A DNA stretch of 64,000 nt from NCBI GenBank assembly GCA_002205965.3, contig NADL03000108.1:186001-250000 (forward strand), written 5' to 3'. Origin of the DNA: Kappaphycus alvarezii (taxonomy: Eukaryota; Rhodophyta; Florideophyceae; Gigartinales; Solieriaceae). How positions within the stretch are numbered: position 1 is the first letter of the stretch; every line of letters begins with the position of its first letter. The notes beneath the pieces are model-generated. The model was not told the origin of the DNA and ran no database searches. It saw nothing but the letters and a program-made list of their open reading frames with translations. Of this stretch, positions 10,255 to 21,600 are shown one piece after another. Position numbers and translations under genes: made by a program.

Positions 10255-11525
10255 TGGAAAAGTTGGCAGTCTTATGTACTTGTAATCAAACCATTAGCAA
10301 GACCTATAATACAAATGCTTGAGCGTGTGTACCAAGTAGAAAGTTTCTGGTAGACCGGTTGACAAGCAGTCTTGGTTGGAGGGGACCATCAACGCCGCGT
10401 GTCGTTGGAGGAGAATTGCCCTCACCCTGGAGAATTGGTCCAAGGCTCGGTTGGCAACCGCTCGGGCCACCTCCGTCATGTCGAGGAACGCTTCGGTATG
10501 CTACGCCCCGGGTGTGGAGATAGGAACGGGCACGAGTCTGTTCCTGCCAGGTAAGCTGGCTCAGAACCCCTGGTATTTTCGTAGCTTGTCCGCGTGGGCT
10601 GCGTTCAAGCTGGTAAGTGGGTTAAAAGTTCTCATTCTGAGATAAGAAGGAGCCAGCAGGTTCACGAAGGCCACATCGAAATAATCGGTGCCGCCGGTGG
10701 CGCCCGTTGCCCTGATGTCAGGCCTTGTTTTGTGTTCCCCGTGCGACCGGGGTTCGATGGCAGGATGCCTTCGCCTAGGCTCAGGTCGTTACTTAGTAGG
10801 GTAACCTGGTCATCGTGGCGGACGGTCCGTTGCGTTTCGTACCTGCAGTGGATCAAGTGGTCGCCGTAGACGTCCACAATTTCTGGGCTTCCGACTCTTG
10901 GGCAAAGGGTTCCAGGCTCGAAGAGCAGGGCTTGGCAATAGTATTTGAGCCACGCCGAGAAAAGGGGAAGGTTTGGGTGTTTACTCTTGGAAGACATATC
11001 TGATCTATCCCATGGGTTTCCAGACACACACAATCGACTCAAAAGGGTATACTGACACAGTAATGGGGAAGAAACGACGTTCCCTAAAATGCTACCTTCA
11101 GGCCAGCCACCAAGCAGGCCGCATTTGACATGACGGCTGGCCACCGAGAAGTGTCGGGTGCCAATTGCGGTCTTTAAGCCTGTTGTGGGAGGGCAATGGA
11201 CCCATTCCTTGGCACCTGGAAGAGTCATTGAGGTCCTGAAGGCCCGTGTGCGGCAACTATCCACCGGAAGCTCCTCATATACTGCAGCATGGACTGCTTC
11301 AGTCAGTGTCTTTTGCAATGGAGGGTTAGAGCAAAAACGACTGAATGGGAGCCTGTCGACCGGGCGGCAAGATGAATTCCATTGAGTGATTGCCATCTTG
11401 GCCTCCGCGTAAGTTGCCAAGTCGGTCACTGCAGACGGCAGGCAGCGCTCACCTAGCTTGATTGTATATGAGCTAAACGAGAGGAAGGCGGCTGCAGCGA
11501 TGTCTTTGGCTGATGTGTGGCACCT
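10255..11525 (-). pseudogene. LINE-A pol fragment (thumb, knuckle, RLE remnants)
   Basis: Minus-strand LINE-A remnant. At 11160-11520 it encodes AKDIAAAAFLS and SMTLPGAKEWVHCPP. At 10750-10955 it carries the knuckle (DVYGDHLIHCRYE then RHDDQVTLL), and at 10294-10660 the RLE C-terminal end (EVARAVANRALDQF). A 255-codon frame (10662-11429) reads straight through an inserted A1 copy at 10956-11143. The frame later breaks, and the extreme C-terminus is in another frame. The element is dead, but the reading-through insertion is notable. Confidence 0.75.
10956..11143 (-). repeat. 5'-truncated A1 copy nested in LINE-A
   Basis: About 188 bp comprising the last roughly 15 codons of A1 (SNAACLVAGL-like), the stop and the whole 3' UTR, minus orientation. 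It is flanked by GCCACGCCGAGAA (left) and GCCACCGAGAA (right), a duplication of about 11-13 bp with a 2-bp indel. It splits host residues corresponding to FSV and WLKYYCQ. Confidence 0.8.
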
Positions 11526-11880
11526 GTCGCCGTGAAGTTTAGTCTGGCTTTGGTTTCCCCTGGTGGTCCTGGCTGGAGGATGGATTCCCTTGCGGGAAGG
11601 TCAAGGTCGCTGGCCAGTAACGATACTTGGTCTTCGTGGCGGGCAATTCTTTGTCGGCCATACTTGCAATGGAGCAGGTGGTCTCCATGAACGTCCATTG
11701 TTTCTGGGCAAGAAACTTTCGGTGACGGGGGTTCTTAGTGCGAGCAGGGGTACCTTACAAAAGTACTGGAGCCGAATGGAGAAGTTCCTCGTTGTAATGG
11801 CAGTCTTGGGACCTGAGCTTGGAACGCAGTGGACCCAGAAGGTGGCATTAGGTAGTTCCATGTATGAAGGAAAGGCTCTT
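11525..11880 (-). pseudogene. LINE-A pol fragment (zinc knuckle)
   Basis: A separate minus-strand LINE-A piece encodes ATFWVHCVP, FSIRLQYFCKVPL and the knuckle DVHGDHLLHCKYG followed by RHEDQVSLLASDL. It abuts the preceding fragment at about 11525, where knuckle coding stops abruptly. Two different frames are needed, so it is broken. Confidence 0.7.
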
Positions 11881-12540
11881 TTGCTGGTGTCGCCCAGAGA
11901 CAGCCCCTCGTAGAGAAGCAGCCATCATCTCCAATGCGGCCTGCTTAATGGCTGGTCTGAAGGTAGCTTTCTAGTGTCTATTGGACCATTGTCCTCATAT
12001 GAGGACAACTTTTAGCACCTTTTTTCCAACACAAGTGTTTTACCTCAGCGCATTTCTTGTCTCTCCGCATTAGTTCATGAGTGTAGATGGCCGATCAAAA
12101 CAAACTATTCAAGATTGTTGACCTCAGTGAAGTCTAGAGCAGTTTTCCCTCACCAGCTTCAGCTCTTTGCAAGAAGTTGTGAAAACGGTTGCATTTTGGA
12201 AGGAAATATAGTTCGTATTATTGTGGGAGGTTTTAGGAACGAGGGCGCATGTACAGTAAGAATTACTTTACTATGAATTATCAAAAAACCCTTTTTTGCA
12301 GTAAACATTTCGGGCTTCCAAAGCATTTACCTTTCCAAAATGTAACGGAAACTGTCCTCATATTAGGACAAAATGTGCCTCATATGAGAACAATGCATGG
12401 TCCAATAGCCACTACGGAGCGTAGTTCCTTTCCCATTACTGCGTCGGTATACAATTTTTGAATAGATTGGTATTGTCTGGATAACCATGGGATAGATTGG
12501 ATTTATATTCCAATAGTAAAACACTCAAATCTTTCCCCGC
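11881..12540 (+). pseudogene. 5'-truncated A1 copy split by a MITE
   Basis: Plus-strand C-terminal stub of A1 (EAAIISNAACLMAGLKVAF, 11905-11973) followed, after an inserted MITE, by the A1 3' UTR (12413-12540) ending in CAAATCTTTCCCC. The stop codon TAG at 11972-11974 is completed by the first base of the MITE. Confidence 0.7.
11974..12412. mobile_element. TA-flanked MITE, 439 bp
   Basis: The termini are inverted: GTGTCTATTGGACCAT on the left and GTGGCTATTGGACCAT read inward from the right. A TA dinucleotide flanks each side (11972-11973 and 12413-12414). A second palindromic motif, TCCTCATATGAGGA, lies just inside both ends. There is no ORF. TA duplication and this structure are typical of Tc1/mariner/pogo-mobilised MITEs; whether the decayed DDE element at 18.9-20.6 kb belongs to the same family is unknown. 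Confidence 0.75.
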
Positions 12541-13485
12541 TCCTCGTAGAATACCCTGTAGACTGCACCAGTCAGCTGTTTTTGTGTAGGTGGGTGATTG
12601 GCTAACAAAAGATGCTGAAAGGCAGCAAGTCCTATGGGCGGTAGGAGGAGTACCATGCATTCAATACGGCTATGGACCGGTCGTATGGTGTCATCTTGAT
12701 TATAAACCGGGTTAGGAAACGCCCAAAGAGCTTGTTAGTCTGGGCACTAGATTGCGGAAAGGCAGTTAATGCTATGCTTGCCGCTGATGTGATACTAAGT
12801 CCCAGTATGGGCTGCTTATCTGTGAATGGTTTGAGAGGAAGCTGCAAATCCTTAAATAGGGGGGAAAGTTTAGGCTTTTTTCATGCATGGAAGATGTGGT
12901 CGGTTTTATCCACGCCGCTAGTGCGTTATTCTCTTTAAATATGCTGCTGTGTAGGATTCCCCCTGTAAGCTTGAGAATACCTGATTCCATTAAGCTGTCA
13001 AAGTGTTTTGGTTCTTTCGCCGTGCATGGGGCGGGGTCACTCGAAGAAAGTAGCCGGGAAAAGTAGTTTCTAAGGATATGAACGCAGGCTTTGGCGTCTT
13101 GAGTATCTAGAATGGCGTGCATGAACGGCTCTAGGGAGTAAACATGGTCTCTGAAGTGTTTCTCCATGAAGCTGGACGAGCCTGCGGGGGCATTTAAATT
13201 CTGGGTGACTTTGGTATATTACTGATTGATCCCGGATGGGTTTGTAGCTCTGATGTAGTCTTGTGTAGCTAGGGGCCAGTAGATCTTCCATTTAGGGAGA
13301 AAAAAGTGCAAGCTCAGGCTTATGGCCCCCAAAGAAGTCAGGATGTGAATGACTTTCATATCTGCTTTGAGTTGGGCGACGATTTACCCCTCGTCGTGAT
13401 ACTGCAGCTCTAAGAAGACATTGTGCATCTCTTTTCTTCGTCTTTGGAACATCTTCATGTGGTGCAATGTCACCAATATGAGGAC
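12541..13485 (-). pseudogene. LINE-A pol fragment (RT palm to thumb)
   Basis: Minus-strand LINE-A remnant. Near 13385-13420 the RT box reads LQYHDEG, with Glu in place of the second Asp. At 13130-13200 comes the segment NAPAGSSSFMEKHFRDHVYS, equivalent to NAPVGTKEYTTRSFTNHVSS in A1. At 12632-13167 comes the thumb region (TGGILHSSIFK, LGLSITSAASIALTAFPQS). An A2 tail at 12859-12934 interrupts it. The downstream knuckle and RLE are absent. Confidence 0.7.
12859..12934 (-). repeat. A2 tail insertion
   Basis: A 76-bp A2 3' end, minus orientation, flanked by the perfect 7-bp duplication TTAAATA (12852-12858 and 12935-12941). It interrupts LINE-A thumb coding. Confidence 0.85.
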
Positions 13486-14752
13486 AAAGCCACCGGGTGT
13501 TCAAGCCGCTTTCTCGGTAGGCGGTAGAACGTTGGTATGAATACCAGGGAGGGTGTGAAATACCCAGAGAGCTAGGGCGCGAGTGGTTAGTAATCCAAAG
13601 GACAAAGGGGCGGCACTAGGTCGACCAACTACGACCATGTCCAACTGAGAAAAAGGTGTCACAATAAACGTTAGCAAAGCGCGGGCTCGTATGCCCAAGT
13701 TGGAAAAGGGTGGCAGTGCCCAATGGTTCCAAGGATGGGGGATTCCCAAGCGCTAAGGGGTTGGTTCCTGTTTACTCAGTAGTGCCAAGTTGCCAAGCGC
13801 TAAATACTAAGTTAGCAGTTAGAGTAGTTACTGTAAAGTTAACGGTTAAGATAGAAATACAAATAAAACTAAAGCAATTAGCTGATTAGTGGCTGTACAG
13901 TCCCGAGCTGGCGGAGTGAGCTGTGAGCTCAAAAGTCGCATGTGTGGCCTCGCATACAGTGCACGCGCGTGGCTTAAATTGCCTAAATTGCCGGGACAGT
14001 TGTCACCTTACTTTAGTATACAGAATTACAGTCCCGTGCACTCTTACAGTGCAAGTGTACACTGTACACTTGGGTCGCGAGTGCAATGCGCCGTATGCGT
14101 AGGTGGTTACTGTAGAACCAAAATGAACATGAGTAGCAAAACATTACCAAAAAAAATACGATTTCCAAATGTACCGTTTGGCGACTTTTCGCCCGTGGGA
14201 ACATGTCCCAAAATAACCCAAAAATAAAGGGTCAAAGAGCCCTGTCGGGCGGGGCACTACACTTCAAACAAATTTTCGCTCATCACGTCAATGTCTCAAA
14301 GTTCAACTTATCAGAAGATTGCGGAGAAAAAGTCTAGGACGAAGGAGACTGGCATTTGTACATCTCGGAGGATCCCGCTGGTGACGTAATTAGCACGCAG
14401 GTCAAACAGATGGTCATGGTTATGGTCATGATTGGGATCGTGATGTGTAAATCGGTCTGGTCCGCGTAATCGCTCCTATGGATCTCTCCTATGTACGCGA
14501 AATAATCCTGTGGCACAATGTTGCAGCAGAGTGAATCGATAATATTCCAGTGTGTCCAGTATAAGAGGTACAGCTAGTACTTAAGTGCAGTCTTAGTATT
14601 TTCTTTGCAATGGGTTAGACCCTAAGAATACGGTAAAAGACCAGCAACACCTTTTGCGAGGGCGGAAGGCGATTGGTCGGACGTCCCGCGGAATCTTAAG
14701 TAGCTTGGAGAATCTTTCCGCTATTTGCGACTGGTCTGCTTCGCTTTAGAAA
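13486..14752. other. No recognised gene
   Basis: About 1.27 kb with short open stretches only. A piece at 13465-13490 resembles the MITE inner motif (CAATATGAGGACA). From 14000 to 14120 the sequence is rich in GTACACTG- and CAGTGCA-like short repeats. I see no domain, RNA gene or clear repeat boundary. Confidence 0.4.
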
Positions 14753-14798
14753 GGGGAAAGGTTTGGGTGTTTTACTCTTGGAAGACATATCCGATCTA
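14753..14798 (-). repeat. A1 tail insertion
   Basis: A 46-bp copy of the A1 3' end (GGGGAAAGGTTTGGG through to ATATCCGATC), minus orientation, in sequence I cannot assign. Confidence 0.7.
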
Positions 14799-15540
14799 GA
14801 AGGTTGCGTCCGTTCCCTGCTCCGTGAACCGGGACAAGACCTCAACGGGTTACATGCACAGGCCACGCACCTCGTGTCTAGACTCCAACGGTTCAACTGC
14901 CTACACAGCGTAGCTGCGTGACTACGGGATCAGTAACGTAGTGGCGGCAATCGTATGCGATCTGATACCTCGTGTAAAAGCGTCCAAGACAGCAAATCGT
15001 GCCTTGAACCGCTCGGTGGGGTACCTTTTGTTCGCAATATGTGATGGCTTAAGGTTGGATTCTCACCCTGCTCCATCTGTTCCCCAAAAAAACAGGCCCA
15101 TAGCGAGCTACCCTGTAGTGTCGAAAACCCCGCGCCCGCTACCAAATAGCGGGAAGCTCTACTCTTCCACCTTGATGGAAGCGGCCTATTTCCAAACAAC
15201 ACCCAAAGGCTTCTATGTCCAGATATCATGGCGCGAGAGTGGGACTATTACGGCCACGGAGAAGGACACCAACCGGCCTGTGATAGGATCTAAGGCACGG
15301 AGCATTTGTGGATGCTTGCTCGCTGGAAGGACTGCTCTGATCTAAACTCTTCGGACGGCGGCGACGTTGGTGATGTCGCTGCCGATCTGGAGGGGTCAGA
15401 AGTTGGTGGGGAGAAAGATGAGTGAGGGGCGGGTATATTTCATGGTATGCACAAAGAACTTTGCTTCATATAAGATATAATTATATGTGTTGGCAAATAG
15501 GAATCTCTATCACCAGTAACTCTCTAAGTTTTTCAGGGCC
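14799..15540. other. No recognised gene
   Basis: Both strands have open stretches of about 100-134 codons (14941-15345 plus, 14930-15229 minus) that overlap each other and match nothing I recognise. Neither has a supporting neighbour, domain or repeat partner in the window. Confidence 0.35.
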
Positions 15541-15594
15541 CTAATCGACCACATTTTTCAAATAATAAGCACCCAAAAATTCCCCTCTCTTCGT
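15541..15594 (+). repeat. A2-like tail
   Basis: CACATTTTTCAAATAATAAG followed by CACCCAAAAATTCCCC matches the A2 3' end in plus orientation. It abuts LINE-A RT sequence on its right. Confidence 0.6.
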
Positions 15595-16000
15595 CCCCAT
15601 CGGAAAATGACAGCATTTGCTGTAGCTTTCAGACTATTAACTGCAGAAACAGATCGAAAAGCAGGCCACCGAGTGGACCATCTTGTTGGGTACCAATGAC
15701 GCTGCGTATAGTGTGGAGCCCCGTTCACAAATAGGGCTGAGCGTGGTAAAAATATAGCACCCACCGCATCAACCAGGAGAAAGTACGTTTATTATCCTCG
15801 ACGAACGCAGAGTGACTGCATAGGTTGAAAGCGTTCTTCAAGCTAACGAACAGGAAGTCGAACTCAGGGCTTGTCCCCACTTTCACCAGCATTCGCCGGA
15901 TACCGTGAACTGCCGCTTCAGCCCCGGTGCTCGTCCCAATTCCTACTTGGAGTGATTGGAAATGCTCTGCCTTCTTTCTCTTTGATTTCGACATTAGGTG

Positions 16001-16547
16001 TGAAAATTGACCAAATATTTTAATCTCTTTCCCGGTTTCCTACAGCGATGCTGAATTGGGGAGCAATATTTCTATTGAGGCACACAATTTATATTTATTG
16101 TGAATCATCAAGGAATAATTTTATCTATTTAACACTAGCCCTATTTTTTGCTGAATTTAGTGTCAAATAATTTTTATGTCCTACAATTTGGTTTTTTATA
16201 TTATACAGGCTATAAGTATTGCATTGTTGGAGCCAATTAATTATTATCTGGATGAGTGCTTGACTAGAAAATACTTAAATAATTATTGCTGAGCCTGAAG
16301 CATGTCTATCAAAATCATCGTACGGCTTACATTATTTTGTAGCAGTTTCACCCTTGTGTAGAGTATAAGCAGTCTTATGTTGCGATAAATACTAGGTTAT
16401 ATCCTGGGGCCATCGAAATATCACCCTCGATCAGCTATCATTGAATTTGTTTTTCTATTCATTAATCATTCTATGTCCAATTGCCCAATTTATTTATTCA
16501 ATGTGGAACTATTTATTTTTAGATCTACCTTTCCCAATTATTTTGCA
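16001..16547 (-). mobile_element. E553 element, copy 1
   Basis: AT-rich 547-bp element, inverted relative to the other two copies, with ends TG...CA. It is flanked by TTAGGTG (15994-16000) and TTAGGCA (16548-16554), a 7-bp duplication with two mismatches. The homologous block at 48.3 kb reads uninterrupted across this site (GACATGAGGTAGCTGCTGAC), confirming insertion. No ORF is present. Confidence 0.8.
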
Positions 16548-16573
16548 TTAGGCAGCTGCTGACAAATCTTCGA

Positions 16574-16618
16574 AGGAGAAAGTTTGAGTATTTTACTTCT
16601 TGGAAGATATATTCGATC
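16574..16618 (-). repeat. A1 tail insertion shared by both duplicated blocks
   Basis: A 45-bp A1-like tail inside the RT fingers, flanked by CTTCGAAG-like duplications. The identical insertion is at 48362-48404, so it predates the block duplication. Confidence 0.75.
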
Positions 16619-16984
16619 TTCGAAGTGTCTCTCCAACAGCGATGGGGCGCGGTGTACTGTACTTATTGGAGAGCGTTGTTAGCGGGGCGCCGACAATCCA
16701 TGGGGCGAGAGCTGTCCGGGCTTTCCCTGTGGCGACGACGTGGACAAAATCCGTGAGGGAGTCGATAATTACACCACGGGAGGAATATTTTAGGTTGCGG
16801 ATGAACTCGTGGAGGTAAAAAGGGCGCAGATCTGAGCCGACGAGGGCGGAGCCGGATTTGAACGATCGAACCTCATGGATGACCTCCTCTGTTGAAATTT
16901 TTGTGAACGGAGGGAGAATATCGGCTGGAACGAGCTTGTCGTCATGGGCATTTAGTGTTCCCTGTGGTTGCTCAGCGCGAAGTG

Positions 16985-17945
16985 CATCGGAAACTTTTCA
17001 TGTTACCAAAATTACAGATATTGAACTCTTACGGCGTAATAGGTCCTTAAAAAGGCACCTGCAGTTTTCCATTAAAAGTGCACTAGATTTAAAGAAGTTA
17101 TATCCGATCCAGTGAATTGAATTCCTCTATTTGTTGAAGGCATTATCATGAGGCATTACTTAGTAGCTATGACTGATGATATGAAGAGACGTTTTAATGT
17201 AGAATGGGATACGAAAGATATATTCGAAACCAATGAATTTCTTGGAGCTCAATTAATTCTGATTTTGGAGTAGTTTTAACATAACACAATGTATAGAGCA
17301 AGTCGTCCGTCGCATTTACATAAAATGGTGCAAGAACCTGAATACCCCCGAACTCATTGCGAGTCCGTTTCAACTATTCGTGGGTCAGATCCAGTGGACC
17401 GTAAGCACTATTTGTAGTTTGCTGAAGGATTTTTGTATATATGCAAGTGCAATGGTCCTGATACCTCAAGTGTAGTCAGTTATACAAGAAGCAACTCATG
17501 ATGCCCACCAAGGTTTCATCTTTTTTCTGCTTTAGAGATGCTACGGTAATTTGAGGACTACTTGGTAAGTACAGAGAGTTGTTAAGGAAGCACATTGAAA
17601 GCTATCTTCAGAGCGACTGGGCAGGTGTTTTGAAGGGAATACACTAGAACTAGGGTATTTTCATGCGGTGAGATGAAAAAGGCTGATCCTTGGACTTAGA
17701 TTGCCGAGTTCATTCAATAGGGCCTTTCGAATGTATTTGAACCAAACCAGGCAAAATAGGATGTTAATGAAAGTCATCACAACTGTCTTTGAATGGCAGC
17801 GGATTTGTTCTCGGACTCATAGAAGTTCCATTTAGGCACGGAAGATAAGGGTATAGCAACTGCCCAGGAGACGCTTGTTGTATCTGAAGCACGAGCTGCG
17901 TTTATCAGTATCCTTTATAATGTATGATTAAAGCAAAAGATAGTT
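16985..17945 (+). pseudogene. Degenerate copia pol (RT end and RNase H), copy 1
   Basis: Plus-strand sequence with many stops that still shows a copia RT C-terminal pattern (MKRRFNVEW, then FETNEFLGAQLI, 17180-17250). Further on it has RNase H-like pieces (FEDYLVSTES near 17555; TAQETLVVSEARAAFISILYN near 17860-17925). It joins the LINE-A fragment without a visible LTR. A homologous copy with the same general decay lies at 48775-49745. The assignment rests on the order and spacing of weak motifs. Confidence 0.5.
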
Positions 17946-18344
17946 AAGTGGCCTGTAGAAAGGTTTATATGATATATTGTACAGTTTTAACTCCATTTTC
18001 GCCTCTGCGTAAATTTCCACTTCCGTCACTGCATGTGTTTTCTTGCTCGGGAGTGAGAAGTTGATATTCTAGACGATGATTTTTACTATATTTTTGTTTC
18101 GCCCCGTACTCTTTTAAGGCCTTTTCTCCTTCTCTTTTTCCGTGCTTTTCTCTAGTCATGATCTGCCTAATGGTTACCAGCTGAGATTAAGTGCCAAAGC
18201 ACAGCAACATCTCAAAATAGTCTTTATATTTAACGTGTGCAGATATGTCGCGTATTCTGCTCCTGCCGTGTGTGGTAATGTGTATGGGGATGATTACAGA
18301 GCACATTGCATTACTAACATTCTCCGTGAATATCATTATCTTGG

Positions 18345-18351
18345 CGTGTTT
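18345..18351. other. Empty target site of E553
   Basis: CGTGTTT followed by AGCA is the unoccupied counterpart of the site at 50129-50695, where CGTGCTT is duplicated around an E553 copy. It proves insertion with a 7-bp duplication rather than deletion. Confidence 0.75.
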
Positions 18352-18849
18352 AGCAATCTAATTACAGTGATGTTTTTTACGAGCAAGAAATTGTTGACCC
18401 ATCTGCGATATGTCTTCGTGGATATGTTCTATCTGATTGAATGTATATTTGAATTTAGGAGGACCTTCTAGCGGATGGGGCCATTCAGCTAATCGCAAGC
18501 GACCACCAGCTTTATCAATCGTGTTACGGGTATGCCATATTCTGTCACGACCGGTATATAGGCTCAAAAACACCTACTCGAAAGATTGGCTTCTTCTTTG
18601 AATTCTATTATTAAAAATTTCCCAAATGATCAATTCACACGACCTCGAAGCACAATATTGATTATCGGATTGACAGCGGGCCATTTTATCTTCGCTCCTC
18701 ATCTTTGTCGTTTATACGAACTTATTGAATTGGACAAATCCAATTTTTCACCCAATGTGTTTAAGTGCCTAGCAAAAATGGGATGGGCCAATGTAATACT
18801 GCAGGTGTGACATATAAAGCAGAACATTAAAGCTTTTATACGCCATTAA

Positions 18850-20610
18850 CGAACTTACCCTCACCATCAACCTCCATATTCTCCAAATATTCCCTGATTT
18901 TGGGAATAGTTCGCTGTAAATCATCACTAAATTGCCGCTCTTTCCAGATCTCATTGTATTTTAAAGACATTACGTTACGAATCATAGCTTTTCTATCCTA
19001 CTGAATACCATTCTGTCCTTCTGTTGATTCTCATCATTCAAGAAGCAGCTGCCAACCTTAAAAAACCTCTTCCCTAGATTACGTATTTTACCGCTGCCTT
19101 TCGTCCATATAATGGAGCGAATGAATTCATATTTACATTCCTTCCACCTTATTTGCCACTCATCTTTGATTTTCTGAATAATGAATGAATCTGCAGGCTG
19201 AATCAAGTGGATGGAGCTAGATGACAGCATCTTCAAAACAGAACTAATCCTTGACAGATAGAGCTCCGCCTCGTCATTAACAAAGTGTTTAGAACAACTA
19301 TCCAAATACATAACTCTCTGGTGCCCATTTGGAAGCGCTTTAATGACCTTTGGCTCTGAGAGCCATGCTTTAAAACCTTTCTGTACATCTATCCTTTGGC
19401 CCCGGACCTATACCAAACCCATGTAACATTGTCAACCAAACCTTGGGCAGGGTATGACCGATTACGGTTCTTAAAAATGAGCATTGGCACCTCAGTCCGA
19501 GCATCTACTCCACCAGTCATTCGTATCAGCATCGATTTCGCCTCTTCTCCAGATGCAACGTCCACATACTTCACATCCTTGTCCCCTTTGAACCCGAAAG
19601 TATTCTCGTAGTCCATGATAAAGACGAAATGTGTCTCATTTGCATTTTGAATGCGGCTTTCGTCAAGAATTTTGGCCCCGAAACACATTTTTTTGTTCTT
19701 CGAAATGAAATTTTACTGTTTGCTTGATGTATTTTGTTTTCTAAGGGCTCGAAATCAGCCGTCTAGTCTCTGTACGAAGGAAGATATGGTATGAATTGAT
19801 AAAATGCTGTAACCATCGCATTGAAATCCTTTTTTTTTTGGCTGGGGAAGCCGTTCTCAACCGTTAGAGTGTTCAAGAGGCTCCCAGTCTCCACCTGCTG
19901 GACAAATTACTTCGCATAAAGCTCAAGCACTGTCGCCAAAAATTTAACTCCGAACTTGCAGAGTTTTTGTAACTCACTCAACAGTTCCACATAGAGTGCC
20001 GCTGCCCACGAGGAATATTTCCGTCCACGACCTGGTAATGCCTTGAATCTTGTTCCTTTTCATTGCGTTTGTTGTGTCTTCTGTTATTCCCTTCCCTAGA
20101 GGAGAATCTGTTTTGAGCTGGATCGTTTGATGGCGTTTCTTCCACCATAGACTTCCTTTTTGAAGTTTTGCTCTTTCGTTCCTCCGGAAGAACTGGGGAA
20201 TGTGGCGTATTTTTCTGGACATAAGACGATCTAGTTCATCGGATTGTTCGGAGTCTACCATCCACTTATTAACTATCTTTCTGTCGGCAAGCGTGCAAAA
20301 ATGAACCTTCCGTCGCGCGCGTGGAGTGTGATCGTCTTCGACGGCGTTGCTTTGGTTCACCGTTTTGGGGGCTTCTTGTGATAGGGCAGTGAGCGGGTCT
20401 TTTGATAGGTCTCATTGTACGCATTTTGACATGTTGTGGTGTAAGACGTTTTTTGTGTGAAGTGGATGGCTGTGAAAAAGGTGGAGTGGGCACCATCAGG
20501 GTTTTTTACCGGACCTTGTTTCGCCGGCGGTAAGCAAATTTTCCTTTTAGTGCTTTTGATAGTTATCGCAGTGCTGGTATGGTAAATACATCTGCTTGGG
20601 TCGTTCATTA
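18850..20610 (-). pseudogene. DDE_1 (pogo/Tigger-like) transposase, broken
   Basis: Minus-strand DNA transposase in several frames. 19974-20360 has an N-terminal segment RRKVHFCTLADRKIVNKWM then QKGSLWWKKRHQ, resembling the helix-turn-helix region of this family. 19700-19970 continues with VETGSLLNTLT and RWLQHFINSYHI. 19389-19688 has ETHFVFIMDYENTFGFKG (first Asp) and KYVDVASGEEAKSMLIRMTG. 18982-19311 has YLDSCSKHF (second Asp) and HLIQPADSFIIQKIKDEW (third Asp). The order and motifs match DDE_1 cut-and-paste transposases known in oomycetes and fungi. Frameshifts and stops inactivate it. I could not find its terminal inverted repeats. Confidence 0.75.
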
Positions 20611-20689
20611 ATTGGAATAGCCGAATCTATTTCCGCCCCTATCTTAATTTCATCACCCAGTCTAAATCTCGTAATCGGCGTAAGTTCCT

Positions 20690-21600
20690 CTGCATTTTAT
20701 TCAGCTCCAAGAGGCTCCGACGGACACCGCACCGGAACCACTTCTGGCCCTAAATGAACATGCTCCAAGGGCGACCACACCAAAAGCATACACCTCGCCA
20801 AAAGACTCTAGGCAACTGCTTCGCATGGCTGACCAACTGTTCACCACACACGTCCCCACCATGGCGCATATCCCAGAAAAAGTCCGATGGAGCCTGGCCG
20901 AGGCTTACGCTGTGTCTATGAATGATGCGGTGGAAGTTTGTCATTCCGAAAACCACACTTCCATGCAAGCATTCCTATAAGTATTCCTTTTTCGCAAGTT
21001 CGTGTTCGCGAACGTGTCGTGTCTCAACCCCTGCCCCACGGAAAGGCGCCTGTATTCTGTCTCTGAGAAAATGAAGGGAAAGCTGGAGTTATGGAATGCA
21101 GGACAGTACCAGACCCTATGGGAGCAAGCGGTGCGACAGTCAACGGCATGAAGCGAGCCAACCCCGTCTAATTCCGAACAAGAACGGCCAAGATATGACG
21201 GACGACAAAATTGGCCAAGAACGGTGGGTACGGAAAGAGAGCAGAGCCATTATGAACACTCAGAGTGCTACCGGCTACCACTGGCGTCGACTAGAAAATC
21301 TTCCAAAAGCGCCCCAACAATCCCCAGAAACCGAAATGGCGGCCAACATCGCACTCAGTGGCGCCCGCGATGTTCCGCAGATTACCACAGAGGAAGCTCT
21401 TGGATTAATTCGGTGCTTCAAACCGGGCTTATCCCCGGGCGGTTCGGGTCTTCGGCCGTGCCACCTTGTGGGACTGGTACGAGTCCCATCATTTTCGGCC
21501 ACTTCTGTTGGCAGTGCTCACAAGAGTGGTAAACGTCCTGAAAGCAGTCAAATGCCTAGTCGCACTATCCCGGTGGATCTTTGGAGCCCCTGTATAACAT
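20690..21600 (+). pseudogene. LINE-A pol N-terminal region
   Basis: Plus-strand remnant upstream of the RT. Landmarks are MAHIPEKVRWSLAEAYAVS near 20855, LELWNAGQYQTLWEQAVRQS near 21080-21140, and ALGLIRCFKPGLSPGGSGLR near 21395-21460. These equal the better preserved region at 60.1-60.85 kb. The RT start (ALSRWIFGAPV) stops at about 21600, where unrelated DNA is inserted; RT coding resumes at 22570. Several frameshifts occur. Confidence 0.75.

Larger units (their letters stand above)
15595..16990 (-). pseudogene. LINE-A pol RT fragment in duplicated block, split by E553
   Basis: Minus-strand RT fingers and palm of a LINE-A relative. 16620-16990 gives the N-terminal RT (GKARTALAPW, TPRPIAVGETLRR). 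After an A1 tail and E553, 15725-15994 continues with STGAEAAVHGIRRMLVKVG and FLFVSLKNAFNLCSHSAFVE. 15600-15725 holds a frame-shifted GTQQDGPLGGLLF. The same segment is at 48131-48775, carrying the same A1 tail at the same site, so both derive from one already damaged copy. Confidence 0.75.
15795..18550. repeat. Segmental duplication, block 1
   Basis: After removing E553, this block aligns with 48136-50893. It covers the LINE-A RT fragment, its A1 tail, the degenerate copia segment and about 600 bp of gene-free DNA up to CAATCGTGTTACGG. Sequence divergence is moderate and indels are few. Block 2 lacks the E553 at 16.0 kb and carries a different one at 50.1 kb. Confidence 0.8.

Noticed and set aside
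14334..14516. 60-codon frame of ITIPIMTITMTI type as a membrane peptide gene
   Set aside because: Short, repetitive codons in AT-rich DNA, with no partner copy or signal.
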